Shown: positions 13,385 through 22,837, numbered from the stretch's first letter. The stretch is 50,877 nt of DNA from a virus (IMGVR_UViG_3300021437_000026:1-50877); one strand, 5' to 3'. The notes: generated by a model not told the origin, from the sequence alone. A program made the numbers and translations.

Positions 13385-14733
13385 ACGTTGCTTTCCAAAA
13401 ACAGGTCACCTTGAGCACGCCAGAAACCAGAAGAGCGCTCTCTTATTCGGTAGGAGACTTTTACTTTGAAATGGTTAAACACCCCCTCGGTATCCTCCAC
13501 CATGACCTGCAGGGTTACTGGTGAGGTCAGGTGTATCCAAGCGTCCACCGTCGGGGTGCCTCCTAAGACGGGAGTGCCCCCAGACATAAGCACCCCTATC
13601 AAGGACGTAGACGAAGGGCCCTCTAAGATAACAGGTGCCGAGAAATACACATCAAACAGGTCTGCCGCACCGCTCGGTAGGGGAGTTGGGTCAGACCAGG
13701 CCCACCCCTCTCGTCTTGTGTCCGTAACGTACCCGACTGTAAAGTCAGCGGTTCCATCCAAATAGAAGGACGTGGTAAACCTAGAGGCCCTCAGGAACCC
13801 CCCTAGCGCTGAGAACCCATAGGAAATTACCGTGTGGTCTTTAGCCAACAGAGAATACCCGGCGTAAGGAGGGGGAAGCTCCCAGCTAGACGCTGGTGCA
13901 GAGGGAGTAGAACTGAGGTAAAAGGCTGATCGATTGAACGGATTAACGGAGGGGAGTCGAGACCATCCGAGGTAGTTGCTGAGGTTGCTGTAGCGACTTT
14001 GGCAGTCTGATTCCGTTTTCCTGCAGCCGGGGACTAGCTGATAAACATCCCCGTCGGCACTCATGCCGGTAAAAGGGCGGTCCAGGAGCAGCTGGTCTCC
14101 CACATGATTGCGGATGAATCGGGTGGCTCCGTCTACAAAAGGTCGGCGCAGGTACCCACCGCTGTAGTAGCCGTCCGGTTTCAGGTCGGCAATCGCCACC
14201 GTCAAGGTGTTTCCAGACTGGTCCGAGGGGTGGATAACGGTGGAGGAGGTGAAGCTCGTCAGGTTGACCCCGCACCCTTCCCCGCCAAGCTCCCAGTTGC
14301 ACCCAGCCTGAGTTGTGATCCAAGGGATCTTTTTCTGGGTAGACAAGGCAAACCGGGACACGCAGGTTATTTCCGCTTGCGCGCCGTTGAAGTGAACCCC
14401 AGCTACCATCCCTCGGTAGATAGGCAGCAGCTGCCCATCGGGATCTCCGACATGGCCCGCCTTGATGAGAACTTTTATTGGGTAGCTACTAAGGTTAGCC
14501 AGTAGGTCAAGTGCCAGAGGGTTGTCGTAGGCCGTGGTTATGCTTAGGCCACTTCCAATAAGCTCGGCGTCTCTGACGATGTTGGAGCGGGTGATCTGGG
14601 TGCTAATGTAGCCTGGGTATCCCTCTAAACTGTCGCAGTAGCTCCAGGATAAAGAGCCGTCAAGCATGGTGAACTCGTACAGCTCGAAAGGAGCCCCACG
14701 GTCAACGCTGGTATCTAGGGCGGTGTAAGTCAT
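13381..14733 (-). CDS. DUF2163/BR0599-type tail tip protein
   Basis: The 450-residue product carries VPGCRKTESDCQSRYSNLSN and then YLGW, matching the BR0599 C-terminal signature (GC.kt...C...F.N..NF.G). Upstream, around residues 143-156, is NWELGGEGCGVNL, another Cys-containing element of this family. The N-terminal half (TQITRSNIVRDAELIGS) matches DUF2163. A further C-terminal 170 residues are not part of the usual family and may be a carbohydrate- or protein-binding domain. It lies between the distal tail gene and the hub gene, in the conserved order. Confidence 0.8.
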   Translation of the reverse strand: MTYTALDTSVDRGAPFELYEFTMLDGSLSWSYCDSLEGYPGYISTQITRSNIVRDAELIGSGLSITTAYDNPLALDLLANLSSYPIKVLIKAGHVGDPDGQLLPIYRGMVAGVHFNGAQAEITCVSRFALSTQKKIPWITTQAGCNWELGGEGCGVNLTSFTSSTVIHPSDQSGNTLTVAIADLKPDGYYSGGYLRRPFVDGATRFIRNHVGDQLLLDRPFTGMSADGDVYQLVPGCRKTESDCQSRYSNLSNYLGWSRLPSVNPFNRSAFYLSSTPSAPASSWELPPPYAGYSLLAKDHTVISYGFSALGGFLRASRFTTSFYLDGTADFTVGYVTDTRREGWAWSDPTPLPSGAADLFDVYFSAPVILEGPSSTSLIGVLMSGGTPVLGGTPTVDAWIHLTSPVTLQVMVEDTEGVFNHFKVKVSYRIRERSSGFWRAQGDLFLESNV

Positions 14734-14735
14734 GG

Positions 14736-17147
14736 TTACAGGGTACTCATTTCGAGAGCGGTAACGCTGAACGGGCAGGGGAAGTACCCACTGTCGTGGT
14801 AGTTGCTGACTTCTGTGTAAGCCGTCGTGGCGACCCCTGAGGGAGGGGCGGAGGGGCCGCTGGCTGTGTGGATGGTAGCTCCGTCAATCTTAACAAAGAA
14901 TCCCGACGCGCTGGCCTGTACCTCCAAAGTATGTGCCCCTCCGTCTGCCAACGCCGCCAGGCCGGGGAGATAGGAGAAATAACCAACCCCTCCATAGTTT
15001 ATTTGCACGGAACACGCGGAGTCAGTGGCGCCGGTGCCTGGGAGGGTGAGGTGGGTAACGCCAATAATAAACACCCCGCTAAATCCAAAATACGCGCTCA
15101 AACCCAACTGCCAGTCCGCAGTAACGGCGACCCTCTGCACGCTGCATGACAACCTGACGCCAGCGGAGGTATCCCAGCTACCGGTCATCAAGGCCGAGTA
15201 TGATCGTGTCACACCGTCTGTCCCCCCGAGGATGGACGCAGGGGTGACTGTAAATCCAGAGTTGGAGACAGACGCCGGGGTGGCGGGCTCCGTGAAGGAA
15301 GGCGCTCGGAAAATAAGCCGCAAATCAGGAATCTCCTCCGCTGGTAGGGTCTCCGAATACTGGTAAAAGGGGGAGTAAGGGGACAGCGGGGAGTGAGCCA
15401 CTACACTCCCGCCACTAGGAACCCCCTCCGTGGGTACCTCGATGGGCGCCGCATCTGCGTCGGTCGTGATGACCGGCAGGTTGAGTTCTGCCACCCCCAT
15501 TGAGTGGTGTGTAATCTCAACAGAGTCGCTTGCTAGGCGAGCGGCGCTGACCATCCTCAGTTTTTTAGCCGAGGTTATCGAGGAAGGACAATTTCTAAGC
15601 GTTACCGATCCACCTGAGAAAGAAGATATCTCGTAAGACCCCTCCCACTCTATTAGACTGAAGCGCAGCCCCCCTACTACCCCGCTAAATTCAGGAGACC
15701 CCAAGTGCCCAACCGATAACACTCCCTTGCCGAAGTAGCTTCCAGCTGGGGCCCCGTTGATAGTCACCTGGCCATTGATCGCCCGTATTACAGTCTCACC
15801 GGCTGGGCAATTAGCTTGCGCTACTACTTTCGCGGCTGCGGTGGACAAATCCTGGGATACAAGTAGGGCGTCCCCGCCGTCGCTGATACCTACCACCCGG
15901 TCTCCCCGCACCCACACTTTCCAAGTCGTAGCCACCTGACGGGTGAACGCCAGCTCCCAGTTCCCAAGTTCAAGCACGGGGTCCAGGGTCAAGTAGTCTG
16001 CACTGAAGTTATAAGCTGGAATTGAGCTGGTCAGAAAATAAATACCAGTGAACGAGATTGGGGGGAAAGTAAGTTCTCCTCCGGTCAGCACCGACGTCAC
16101 AGCTACAGAGCCTGTTACTGCGCTCCCCGATAGGGAAGATCCAGGGAGGGTTCCCAGGGTTAGGTCTGAAATGAAAGACACCCCGTGGTAGTAAACCCCA
16201 GGGTCCGTCATCAGCGCCAACTCAGGCAGGGACAGAGTGCCGGAGGACACAGATACCGGCTCCTCAGAAATCAACTCAGGGTGTTCTACATAGAACCCGA
16301 CCGCTTGCCCCTTGCGGGCTAAGATAAAGTCCCTCCACTTATCTCGGTCTTCCCCAAAAGCAGCGGCCCTCATGCCTAGAGAGCGTTGGCCCACTACGGC
16401 TTGCGGGAGATAGGTCGGCTCATTCTGCTCGGTATCAAAAGTATAGGATTTAGCGATGTCAGTGCTTTGGATATCGCTCACCCAGTTCACATGCCTGGCC
16501 CGTAGAAAATGGCACCGGGGGTCAGCGCTGGAGCCGTCATTTGGGAATAAGGAGTACCACTTGTACGCTGGGGGGTCTTCGGCAACCGAGAGGGGGTTGA
16601 AGGTAACCTGCAGGGTGGTTACCGTTCCGGTCACCACGGTGCTGGCGCTCGACTCTGGTAAATGCGCGAACAGGCAGGGGATGAGGTAGGCCGCAGGGGC
16701 GGCTGGGGCTGCGCTGAGCGTGACTGAGTTGTCTGTGGCCGACGCGACCGTGACCGGCGTGATGTCCAGGGCGCTGTTCCACAGTACCCAAGCCGCGCCT
16801 GCCAATGCCAGGCTTCTCGGGTCACGATCGACGCCAAGGGTGGCCCCTGTGGTGTCGGTGACCCGCAGGGCGTGTTCCCAGCGCGGCACACACCACGTCC
16901 GGTGCGCCCACGCCGCGATGAGCCGGCGGGCCAGCCCCGGCTCGGCGCCGGTCAGAAGGTAGGCGTAGGTGGGGGAAGGCCGGGCGCGGCGACGTAGGGA
17001 GCGCCGTTGCTCACGGGCCCCTGCGCTTCGATGGAAAGAGGTGTGCCAGCCGAGCGACTCGGACGGGGGCATGCTCCAGTTGACCTCCCACGGCCAAATA
17101 AGGGCCCCATCTGTTGGCGGCGTCTGAGAGTGGTGGAACGGCGTCAT
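14736..17147 (-). CDS. Minor tail (distal-tail) protein with C-terminal lectin-like domain
   Basis: This 803-residue protein is placed where the distal tail protein stands in GTA-like tails. N-terminal motifs: LIWPWEVNWSMPPSESLGW, then RRRARPSPTYAYLLTG. The middle contains a cluster (YTFDTEQNEPTYLPQAVVG) and DFILARKGQAVGFYVEHP, a pattern of DUF2460-like proteins (F...R.G...gF...). The C-terminal 200 residues (TRSYSALMTGSWDTSAGVR, HTLEVQASASGFFVKIDG) resemble a concanavalin/LamG-type sandwich, possibly binding sugar. Confidence 0.65.
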   Translation of the reverse strand: MTPFHHSQTPPTDGALIWPWEVNWSMPPSESLGWHTSFHRSAGAREQRRSLRRRARPSPTYAYLLTGAEPGLARRLIAAWAHRTWCVPRWEHALRVTDTTGATLGVDRDPRSLALAGAAWVLWNSALDITPVTVASATDNSVTLSAAPAAPAAYLIPCLFAHLPESSASTVVTGTVTTLQVTFNPLSVAEDPPAYKWYSLFPNDGSSADPRCHFLRARHVNWVSDIQSTDIAKSYTFDTEQNEPTYLPQAVVGQRSLGMRAAAFGEDRDKWRDFILARKGQAVGFYVEHPELISEEPVSVSSGTLSLPELALMTDPGVYYHGVSFISDLTLGTLPGSSLSGSAVTGSVAVTSVLTGGELTFPPISFTGIYFLTSSIPAYNFSADYLTLDPVLELGNWELAFTRQVATTWKVWVRGDRVVGISDGGDALLVSQDLSTAAAKVVAQANCPAGETVIRAINGQVTINGAPAGSYFGKGVLSVGHLGSPEFSGVVGGLRFSLIEWEGSYEISSFSGGSVTLRNCPSSITSAKKLRMVSAARLASDSVEITHHSMGVAELNLPVITTDADAAPIEVPTEGVPSGGSVVAHSPLSPYSPFYQYSETLPAEEIPDLRLIFRAPSFTEPATPASVSNSGFTVTPASILGGTDGVTRSYSALMTGSWDTSAGVRLSCSVQRVAVTADWQLGLSAYFGFSGVFIIGVTHLTLPGTGATDSACSVQINYGGVGYFSYLPGLAALADGGAHTLEVQASASGFFVKIDGATIHTASGPSAPPSGVATTAYTEVSNYHDSGYFPCPFSVTALEMSTL

Positions 17148-17184
17148 CCCGCTATTCTAGCGGCCCGCAGCGCGCCAAGGCCTG

Positions 17185-17676
17185 CTACTTGCGGAAGTAG
17201 TGAGTCGTCTGAGTGTACTCACCGGGCTTATCCCCCAAAGACGAGAACAGGGCCGGGTCAACCTGGACAACTTCCCCCCTGCTTAGGTGTCGGTCCCTCC
17301 ATTTGGCCACACTCAACTCATCCGCAAAAGGAAGGGCCTTGCGGAATACCCACTCTCCGCCGATCACGCACAGCGGCTGGGTGTTGCGGCTTTCCCGATA
17401 CCGGATGATGCCCTCTTCGACGGAGGACACGTTGTGAGCTTTTGACACCGGCTCAAGTCTTGTGACGACATAGTGGGTTCCCCGTGCAGGCAGGGGGCGT
17501 ACCGGTAGCGAGAACCAGACGACGCGGTCCATCATCAGGTCGCAGCCGCGTGTGATCTCGCGGAAGTGGTCGATGTAGCTAAGCGGCAGGTCGGTATCCC
17601 AGAGCCCGCCAGAGCCGAGGGGGTTCCGGCCACCGGAGAGGTATGGATGGACCACCAGGATAACTTTATTACTCAT
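17185..17676 (-). CDS. Dihydrofolate-reductase-like protein within the tail operon
   Basis: The product is 163 residues, the usual DHFR length. Visible family features are an N-terminal strand KVILVVHPYLSGG, DLPLSYIDHFREITRG with Asp36 in the place of the substrate acid, MMDRVVWFSLPVRPLPAR at 48-65 (family: MGR.T..SLP.RPLP.R), strand HYVVTR, and CVIGGEWVFRKALPFAD at 103-119 (family: IGG...Y..AL..AD). The Met20-loop region is short and Gly-rich, and Gly50 of the GRxT motif is replaced by Asp, so activity is uncertain. It is the only metabolic gene among the tail genes, between tape measure and distal tail. Phage T4 is known to incorporate its DHFR in the baseplate, so a structural role is possible. 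Confidence 0.7.
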   Translation of the reverse strand: MSNKVILVVHPYLSGGRNPLGSGGLWDTDLPLSYIDHFREITRGCDLMMDRVVWFSLPVRPLPARGTHYVVTRLEPVSKAHNVSSVEEGIIRYRESRNTQPLCVIGGEWVFRKALPFADELSVAKWRDRHLSRGEVVQVDPALFSSLGDKPGEYTQTTHYFRK

Positions 17677-17748
17677 CAGTTTCTCCGTTGTTGATGCGGC
17701 TACTGTACCTTGATGGCCCGCTCAAACGCTACCCCCCTAAACGAAGGG

Positions 17749-20700
17749 TCAGGCCAAAACTCTTTTTATCGAGGCCTTGTTTGCCACGACCATGTTGATG
17801 AAGGTGCGCTCATCCAGACCCTCAGCTACCACCTGGCGCGGGTCCAGCAGGTTGGCGATGCGGATGGACTGCGGGGCCGGTGCGGCAGCCGGTGCGCGAC
17901 CACCGCCGTTGAGGATGTTGCGGGGGTTGTCCTTGCTCAGCACCTCTTCGCCGTGCTGCAAGATGGCCGCCTGCTCATCTGGGCGTAGGCCTACCACCGC
18001 ACCGGTGTGGTAACGGGGCGCACCGGCGAACAAGCTGCTCGGTGCCCGGCGGGTCCAGTCGGTAGAGCCTGCCCCGATCACTGCCCCGCTGTGCGCCACC
18101 GCAACCGTGCTGGCCGGGATGGAGTCCGCCCCAAAGGTGCCGCCGGAACCACTGGGAGAGTCGGCGGGGAGCATGCCGGTCATCGCCTGCACAATCCGCA
18201 GCGCCCAGGCCTTGGCGATCATCTGCTGGACCATCTGCAGGAAGCTGCGTGCGAAGCTCTTGAGGGCGTTCCGCATGTTGCCGAGCGCCGTGCTGAAGCT
18301 GTCTGCGCCCGTCATCCAACCCGCGAAAGCGTCGCTGACCGAGACGCCCAGATCCGTGAAGCCGTTGACCAGGCCGGTCGATACCTGCTCGCGGATCTTG
18401 CTCATTCGCGTGTCCACGGCGTCGAGCTTCACCAGCAGCTCGTCCAGCCCGGCCTTGTCCTGCCACTCCCCCAATCCCTCCGCCAAGTCTCGCGCGGACC
18501 GGGCAGCGGCCTCGATCGCGGGCCGGGCCTTCTCCATGATCGCGGTCGTCCGGTCGATCGCGGTTTCCCCGGTTGGGTCGAGCCGGTCCGCTGCAGCGGT
18601 GGCGGCGGCGACCTGGGCATCCCGCACTGCGATCAGCTGTCGCACCTCGCCCTGCAGGTCGGCCAGCCGCGCCTTGCTGATCTCGCGGTCATCGTTCCCC
18701 TTGGCCCGCGTGCTGCTGATCTCGGCGCGCAGGCGGGCGACCTCTACCACGTTCTTCTCGGCCTCGGCCAGCTTCAGCGCCGCCGCTGCGCTGGCCAGCA
18801 CGGCGTCACGGTGCGCGAGCGACGCCCGGGTGATGGCCTCTTGCACATGCAGCTTCTGCTCGGGGTCGTTCTCGGCTTCGGTCTTGGCCAGCGCCATCGC
18901 CGCCTCACGCGCCGCCACCGCAGCCCGGTATTCCTCCCACGCTCGCTTGGCCTTCCACTCGGCGGCTACCTTCTCCTTGAGCACCTCCTTGGCGATCTCC
19001 GCGCGAATCCACAGCTCCTGCCGGCCGTTGGCGCCCTCAACCTTTCCGATCTGCATGATCTTGGCGAAGAGCTTCTCGTACTCCTTGTCGATCGCCGACA
19101 TCTGCTCGGCGGCGGAGTCGGCAGTCCGTTTTGCCGCGCGCGTCTCCAGGTTCTGCACCTGGTTCATGACGTCCTTGAGCAGGTGCTCTTGCGTGTGGTC
19201 TGGCTTGCCCGGCAGGAGGACCGGGGCCATGTTGACCGGAGCCGGCGCGCTGTTGAGGCCTTGGTCAGCGGCGCGAAGTCGGCGACGGCTCTCCAGCTCG
19301 CTCACGACCGGCCCTTTGCTGGCCGCGCGGGCTTCCCCTGCAACTACCCGACCCGCGTCGAGCATCTTGGCGTACTCCTCGCGGAACCCTTCAAGCCCCC
19401 GACCGGTCAGCACGCCCGCCAGCCCCTTCGTGATCATCATGAACGCCCCGACCAGCTGCACCCCGAAGAGCTGCACCAGCTTGACGTTCTCGTTGAGCCA
19501 CGACCCCAGCTCGAAGGCGGTGATCGCCACAAACACCGGCAGGAGGGCACGCTGCACCGCCGCACCGGCGACCGTCGCCGCGCCGGTGAACAGGGCCAGG
19601 GCCTTGGTACCCGCGCTGATCGCCTCGACCCACATCACGACCTTGTTGACCGCCCACAGGCCGGCCAGCACGCCGAGCACCTCTCCCAGCCGGTACAGAG
19701 CGTCCGAGAAAGCTTGTGCCGACGCGGCGCCAGTGCCCGATGCTCCGGTCCAGCGGCTCGCCGCTTCCGATAGGCTGTCGATGGCACGCACAACCCTTGC
19801 GCCGGTATCGACAAAGCCCCGCAGGACTTGTGCTGTGGAGTCCACCACCAGAGTGACCGAGGTGAAGGCGGTCCCGATGCCCTTCGCCAGCTTGTCGCCC
19901 TGCTCTCCTCCGAGCGCGTCCGAGAGCCTCTTGGCCAGCTGGCCCATGGCCTCGCCGAACCCAGAGTCAGCCACCTTGTTGCGAAAGTCGAACAGCGCGG
20001 TCGTCAGGCGCTGCAACTCAGCCTGCCAGCTCTTGCTGGCGGTGGCCAGCTGCCCCTGCACGGGGCCCGCCATCTCCTGGGCGAACAAGATGAGGTTCTT
20101 GCTGGAGATGCGACCCTGCTCCAGGGCCTTATCCAGCTCGCCCGGCTTGACCATGCCGAGCGCCTTGGCCATCGCAGGTACGGCGCCCGGCAGGACGTCG
20201 CCCAACTGCTGGCGCAGCTCCTCGGATGCGATCTTGCCCTTCGACATCATCTGTTCAAGGGCCTTGAACATCCGCTTCGATTCCTCTTCCGTCAGCTTGT
20301 AGACCCGGGCTACCTGGCTGAACTGCTGGAAGATGCGGAACGACTCATCGGCCGACATGCCGCCGGCCCGCGCCGCCAGGGCAAACCGGCTGTAGCTGTC
20401 TGCCGCCGACTGAATGGAAAGCCCGAGATGGTCAGCCTCTTGGCGCACGCGCGACAGCTCGAATACCAACTGCTTGGGGTCGCCGCCGACCGCCACCGAG
20501 AGCCGGTTGTTGATCGCGGCGTTGGCCGTGGTGGCGTCGAGTGCGGCACGCCCTTCCGAGATGGCGCCGAACAGCCCCACGTAGGCGGCGGTCATGCTGA
20601 GGATCTGCCCGCGCAGGCGCTGCCCCCAGCTGAGCGCGGTGCGCTGCGAGTCGCCCCAGGCGCCGGTCTCGGCAGCAGCACGCCGCGTGGCCTGGCCGAG

Positions 20701-22044
20701 TTGGGTGGTGTCGTCCGTCGCGGCAGCCATCGCGCGCCGGGCGCGCTCAGTGTTGGAGACCAAAGTCTCCTCGGCTTGCGCCAGGTCGCGGGTATCGATG
20801 CCGAGCGCCTTGGCGCGTGCTTCGAGCTGCGTCAGCCCCTCCCGACCGCGCGCGACGGCGCCGGCAAGGCGCTCGATCTCCGCGCGGAAGGTCTTGGTGC
20901 CCGTCTCGGCCTGCTCAGTCGAGACGCCGCCGGCCTGGAGCGCAACCTGCAGGGCTGCAGCTTTGTCTCGCGCGCCCTGCAGGGCCTCCTCGGTGCGCTG
21001 CAGCTCCGCCCGACCTGCGCGCAGGCCATCGATCGCGCCGGCCTGCTGATCGGCATTGCGGATAGCCTGCGCCAGGCGCTGATAGTCCTCGCCGGCCTTG
21101 GCCAGCACCTCCCGCCCAGCACCCCAGGCGCTGCTCGCGGCTTTCTGGCGCTGCTCGATCTCGGCGAGCGCGGCACTGGTCTGAGATAGGCTCTCCAGCT
21201 GAGCTGGTGGGGCGACGCGGGACGCCGCCGTAGCTGGTGCTGGCGCGGCAGCGGAAGGTACGGCGACACCCTGGACCTCCTGCAGGGCTCGCGCGGCGTT
21301 GGCAGCGCGGCGGGCGCCCTCCGCTGCGGCAACCTGCTCCTGGGCGCGCTGCATCTCACGCTCGCGGATGAGCTTGATCTCGGCCTCGGCTGCCGTGCGC
21401 GCTGCCGCCGCGCGCCCTTCCTCTGCTTTCTGCGCTGCCTGCGCTGCGGCATGGGCCTCTGCCTCTGCTGCTTTCTTCTGGCGCAGGGCTTCTTGGTAGC
21501 CCTGGACATTCAGAGTGGCCCGATCGAAGCCGGCGTTCACGCGATCCTGCGCCGCACGCAGTGCCACCAGCTCTTCCGCCGCCTTCGAGGTGTCAACCTG
21601 CATGCGCTGGAGCGCTGCGGTGCTCGACGCCAGGCGCTTCTCAGCCTGGGACAGCGCGGTGGCTGAGGCGCGGGCCTCCTTGGTCAGCGCCGCCAGCTCT
21701 TCTTTCTGCGCTGCGGTGCGCTGGCGGGCGGCCGGTAGGGACTCGGTGAAGGCGGCCAGCGCGGTCTTGGCTACCGCGAGAGCTTCCCGAGCCTGGGCTA
21801 CTCCCTGTTGGGAAAACCCGAAGCTTTCCAGCAGGGACCGCCGGCCGGCGATCTCACCCTGCAGGGTCTTGAACTTCTCTGCCTCGTCGCGCAGCTCGGA
21901 GATATGGCGAGTGGCCGGGCCCCCCTCGGCGCTGAGGCTGTCGAGCGCGCCGGTGAGCTTTGTCAGCAGCCCCAGCAGGTCTTCCAGCGGCTTGGTCTTG
22001 ATCTCCGCCGCGCGGATGATGAGGTCGGTTGTTACGCTTGCCAT
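17749..22044 (-). CDS. Tape measure protein
   Basis: At 1431 residues this is the longest gene in the window. The N-terminal 500 residues are alpha-helical and Ala/Glu/Lys-rich coiled coil (for example RQKKAAEAEAHAAAQAAQKA). Residues about 530-640 match the tape-measure core (FRIFQQFSQVARVYKLTEEE, QMMSKGKIASEELRQQLGDV, PGAVPAMAKALGM). A hydrophobic region follows near 780-880, then more coiled coil, and a conserved C-terminal end (SDAFAGWMTGADSFSTALGN, LLPGRPS-type region). It sets tail length and carries DNA-ejection functions. It starts after the chaperone genes. Long open frames on the opposite strand here are shadows of its GC-rich codons. Confidence 0.9.
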   Translation of the reverse strand: MASVTTDLIIRAAEIKTKPLEDLLGLLTKLTGALDSLSAEGGPATRHISELRDEAEKFKTLQGEIAGRRSLLESFGFSQQGVAQAREALAVAKTALAAFTESLPAARQRTAAQKEELAALTKEARASATALSQAEKRLASSTAALQRMQVDTSKAAEELVALRAAQDRVNAGFDRATLNVQGYQEALRQKKAAEAEAHAAAQAAQKAEEGRAAAARTAAEAEIKLIREREMQRAQEQVAAAEGARRAANAARALQEVQGVAVPSAAAPAPATAASRVAPPAQLESLSQTSAALAEIEQRQKAASSAWGAGREVLAKAGEDYQRLAQAIRNADQQAGAIDGLRAGRAELQRTEEALQGARDKAAALQVALQAGGVSTEQAETGTKTFRAEIERLAGAVARGREGLTQLEARAKALGIDTRDLAQAEETLVSNTERARRAMAAATDDTTQLGQATRRAAAETGAWGDSQRTALSWGQRLRGQILSMTAAYVGLFGAISEGRAALDATTANAAINNRLSVAVGGDPKQLVFELSRVRQEADHLGLSIQSAADSYSRFALAARAGGMSADESFRIFQQFSQVARVYKLTEEESKRMFKALEQMMSKGKIASEELRQQLGDVLPGAVPAMAKALGMVKPGELDKALEQGRISSKNLILFAQEMAGPVQGQLATASKSWQAELQRLTTALFDFRNKVADSGFGEAMGQLAKRLSDALGGEQGDKLAKGIGTAFTSVTLVVDSTAQVLRGFVDTGARVVRAIDSLSEAASRWTGASGTGAASAQAFSDALYRLGEVLGVLAGLWAVNKVVMWVEAISAGTKALALFTGAATVAGAAVQRALLPVFVAITAFELGSWLNENVKLVQLFGVQLVGAFMMITKGLAGVLTGRGLEGFREEYAKMLDAGRVVAGEARAASKGPVVSELESRRRLRAADQGLNSAPAPVNMAPVLLPGKPDHTQEHLLKDVMNQVQNLETRAAKRTADSAAEQMSAIDKEYEKLFAKIMQIGKVEGANGRQELWIRAEIAKEVLKEKVAAEWKAKRAWEEYRAAVAAREAAMALAKTEAENDPEQKLHVQEAITRASLAHRDAVLASAAAALKLAEAEKNVVEVARLRAEISSTRAKGNDDREISKARLADLQGEVRQLIAVRDAQVAAATAAADRLDPTGETAIDRTTAIMEKARPAIEAAARSARDLAEGLGEWQDKAGLDELLVKLDAVDTRMSKIREQVSTGLVNGFTDLGVSVSDAFAGWMTGADSFSTALGNMRNALKSFARSFLQMVQQMIAKAWALRIVQAMTGMLPADSPSGSGGTFGADSIPASTVAVAHSGAVIGAGSTDWTRRAPSSLFAGAPRYHTGAVVGLRPDEQAAILQHGEEVLSKDNPRNILNGGGRAPAAAPAPQSIRIANLLDPRQVVAEGLDERTFINMVVANKASIKRVLA

Positions 22045-22068
22045 CAGGGGCTCCTTGTTGGCCCGATT

Positions 22069-22158
22069 TTACAAGTGGAAAAGCCCGCGCGGGGCGGGCT
22101 TTGGTCTCGGGCGGGTTGGCTCGACTCGTTCCAGGAAGGCGTTGAAGAGGTTGCTCAT
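22069..22158 (-). CDS. Tiny ORF between tail chaperone and tape measure
   Basis: This is a 29-codon frame, MSNLFNAFLERVEPTRPRPK and a short Pro/Arg-rich end, in the 149-bp gap. Its 3' half runs through the hairpin at 22079-22103. It is either a leader peptide coupled to the hairpin or chance. Ribosome site is weak. Confidence 0.25.
   Translation of the reverse strand: MSNLFNAFLERVEPTRPRPKPAPRGLFHL
22079..22103 (-). terminator. GC hairpin before the tape measure gene
   Basis: On the minus strand AAAGCCCGCC and GCGGGCTTTT form a strong stem followed by TTTTCC. It resembles a terminator and could attenuate the tape measure mRNA relative to the tail-tube and chaperone genes. A second hairpin, GGGGCTC/GAGCCCC at 22164-22186, lies just upstream. 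Confidence 0.5.
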
Positions 22159-22193
22159 GACTAGGGGCTCTTTGGTTAGGAGCCCCTGCTATC

Positions 22194-22424
22194 TCACCAC
22201 TTGAGGAGTTTGTCAATATGCTTCTGGAATGCTTTATGCGCTTTCTTATCTCCAAAGGCCGTCTGCACAACTTGGTAGAGGACTATCGCCTCTCCCGCAA
22301 CTCGCTCCCTCTCACGGCCCTGCGCAAACCGTGCTTCCGTCCACATTACCCCGAGGGGGTAGTCGCAGGCATCGGGGTGCCCGTTTGCGAGCAGGAGCGA
22401 CACGAGCCGCCGCTGCTCGGCCAA
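22194..22424 (-). CDS. Tail assembly chaperone C-terminal part (gpT-like, probably made by frameshift)
   Basis: The independent frame gives 76 residues from TTG 22424, but the open frame continues upstream without a stop as GGESSSPDGVAWLAEQRRL to the G-run in the end of the preceding gene. Content and position (GHPDACDYPLGVMWTEARF, a common chaperone motif) fit the downstream partner of the lambda G/GT pair. It is therefore most likely expressed as a fusion of about 215 residues by -1 frameshifting at 22455-22462. Confidence 0.65.
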   Translation of the reverse strand: MAEQRRLVSLLLANGHPDACDYPLGVMWTEARFAQGRERERVAGEAIVLYQVVQTAFGDKKAHKAFQKHIDKLLKW

Positions 22425-22429
22425 CCACG

Positions 22430-22837
22430 CTACGCCGTCGGGAGAGCTTGACTCGCCCCCTGCATCGCGCGGGTCAGCTGGGCCAGGAATTTTGGGACGG
22501 CGCCCGGGTCCACGAAGGTCAGCTCTGCGACCGAGATGAGGGCGTCCAGCACCACGGGCGCAGGCAGGGACAGCACCACCGCGATGGCGTCGGGTTCGTC
22601 CGCCGCCAGGCTGATTGCGTGCGCCGCGATCAGCGGGAACCGCGCCGCCAGCTCGCCCAGCAGGGAGGAGACGCTCTCCGCCGTGCCGGCGCGGGCGAGG
22701 TCGGCCACAGCTTCAAAGTCCTGCCGGTGGGCCTGGAAGAGGATGCTGAAATCGGAGAACGAAAGGCCGCGCACGGAAAAAGAGGTGCCCTGGGCGAGCA
22801 CCTCTTTCCGCGCGACTTGAAAGTCACGCAATGCCAT
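22430..22837 (-). CDS. Tail assembly chaperone (gpG-like)
   Basis: The preferred ATG at 22837, one base after the major tail protein stop, gives 135 residues (MALRDFQVARKEVL...). The sequence is helical and acidic with Leu/Ala-rich helices and FSILFQAHRQDFEAV. Upstream extension to 22936 reads in a second frame through the tail-tube gene and is rejected. Family role: chaperoning tape measure and tube subunits in tail assembly. Near its end CAGGGGGC (22455-22462) offers a -1 slip into the frame of the next ORF. Confidence 0.7.
   Translation of the reverse strand: MALRDFQVARKEVLAQGTSFSVRGLSFSDFSILFQAHRQDFEAVADLARAGTAESVSSLLGELAARFPLIAAHAISLAADEPDAIAVVLSLPAPVVLDALISVAELTFVDPGAVPKFLAQLTRAMQGASQALPTA
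22455..22462 (-). promoter_or_regulatory. Candidate -1 ribosomal frameshift site in the tail chaperone
   Basis: The minus strand reads ATG CAG GGG GCG in the first frame. A peptidyl-tRNA on GGG can slip back one base within the run of five G and continue as GGC GAG TCA, entering the downstream chaperone frame, which is open from this point. This is the position at which lambda-like phages switch from G to GT. Confidence 0.5.

Noticed and set aside
18007-20302. Long plus-strand open frames opposite the tape measure gene, 588 and 731 codons
   Set aside because: They are antisense to a certain gene, made of Ala/Arg/Ser-rich low-complexity sequence, and result from GC-rich codons lacking stops on the other strand.
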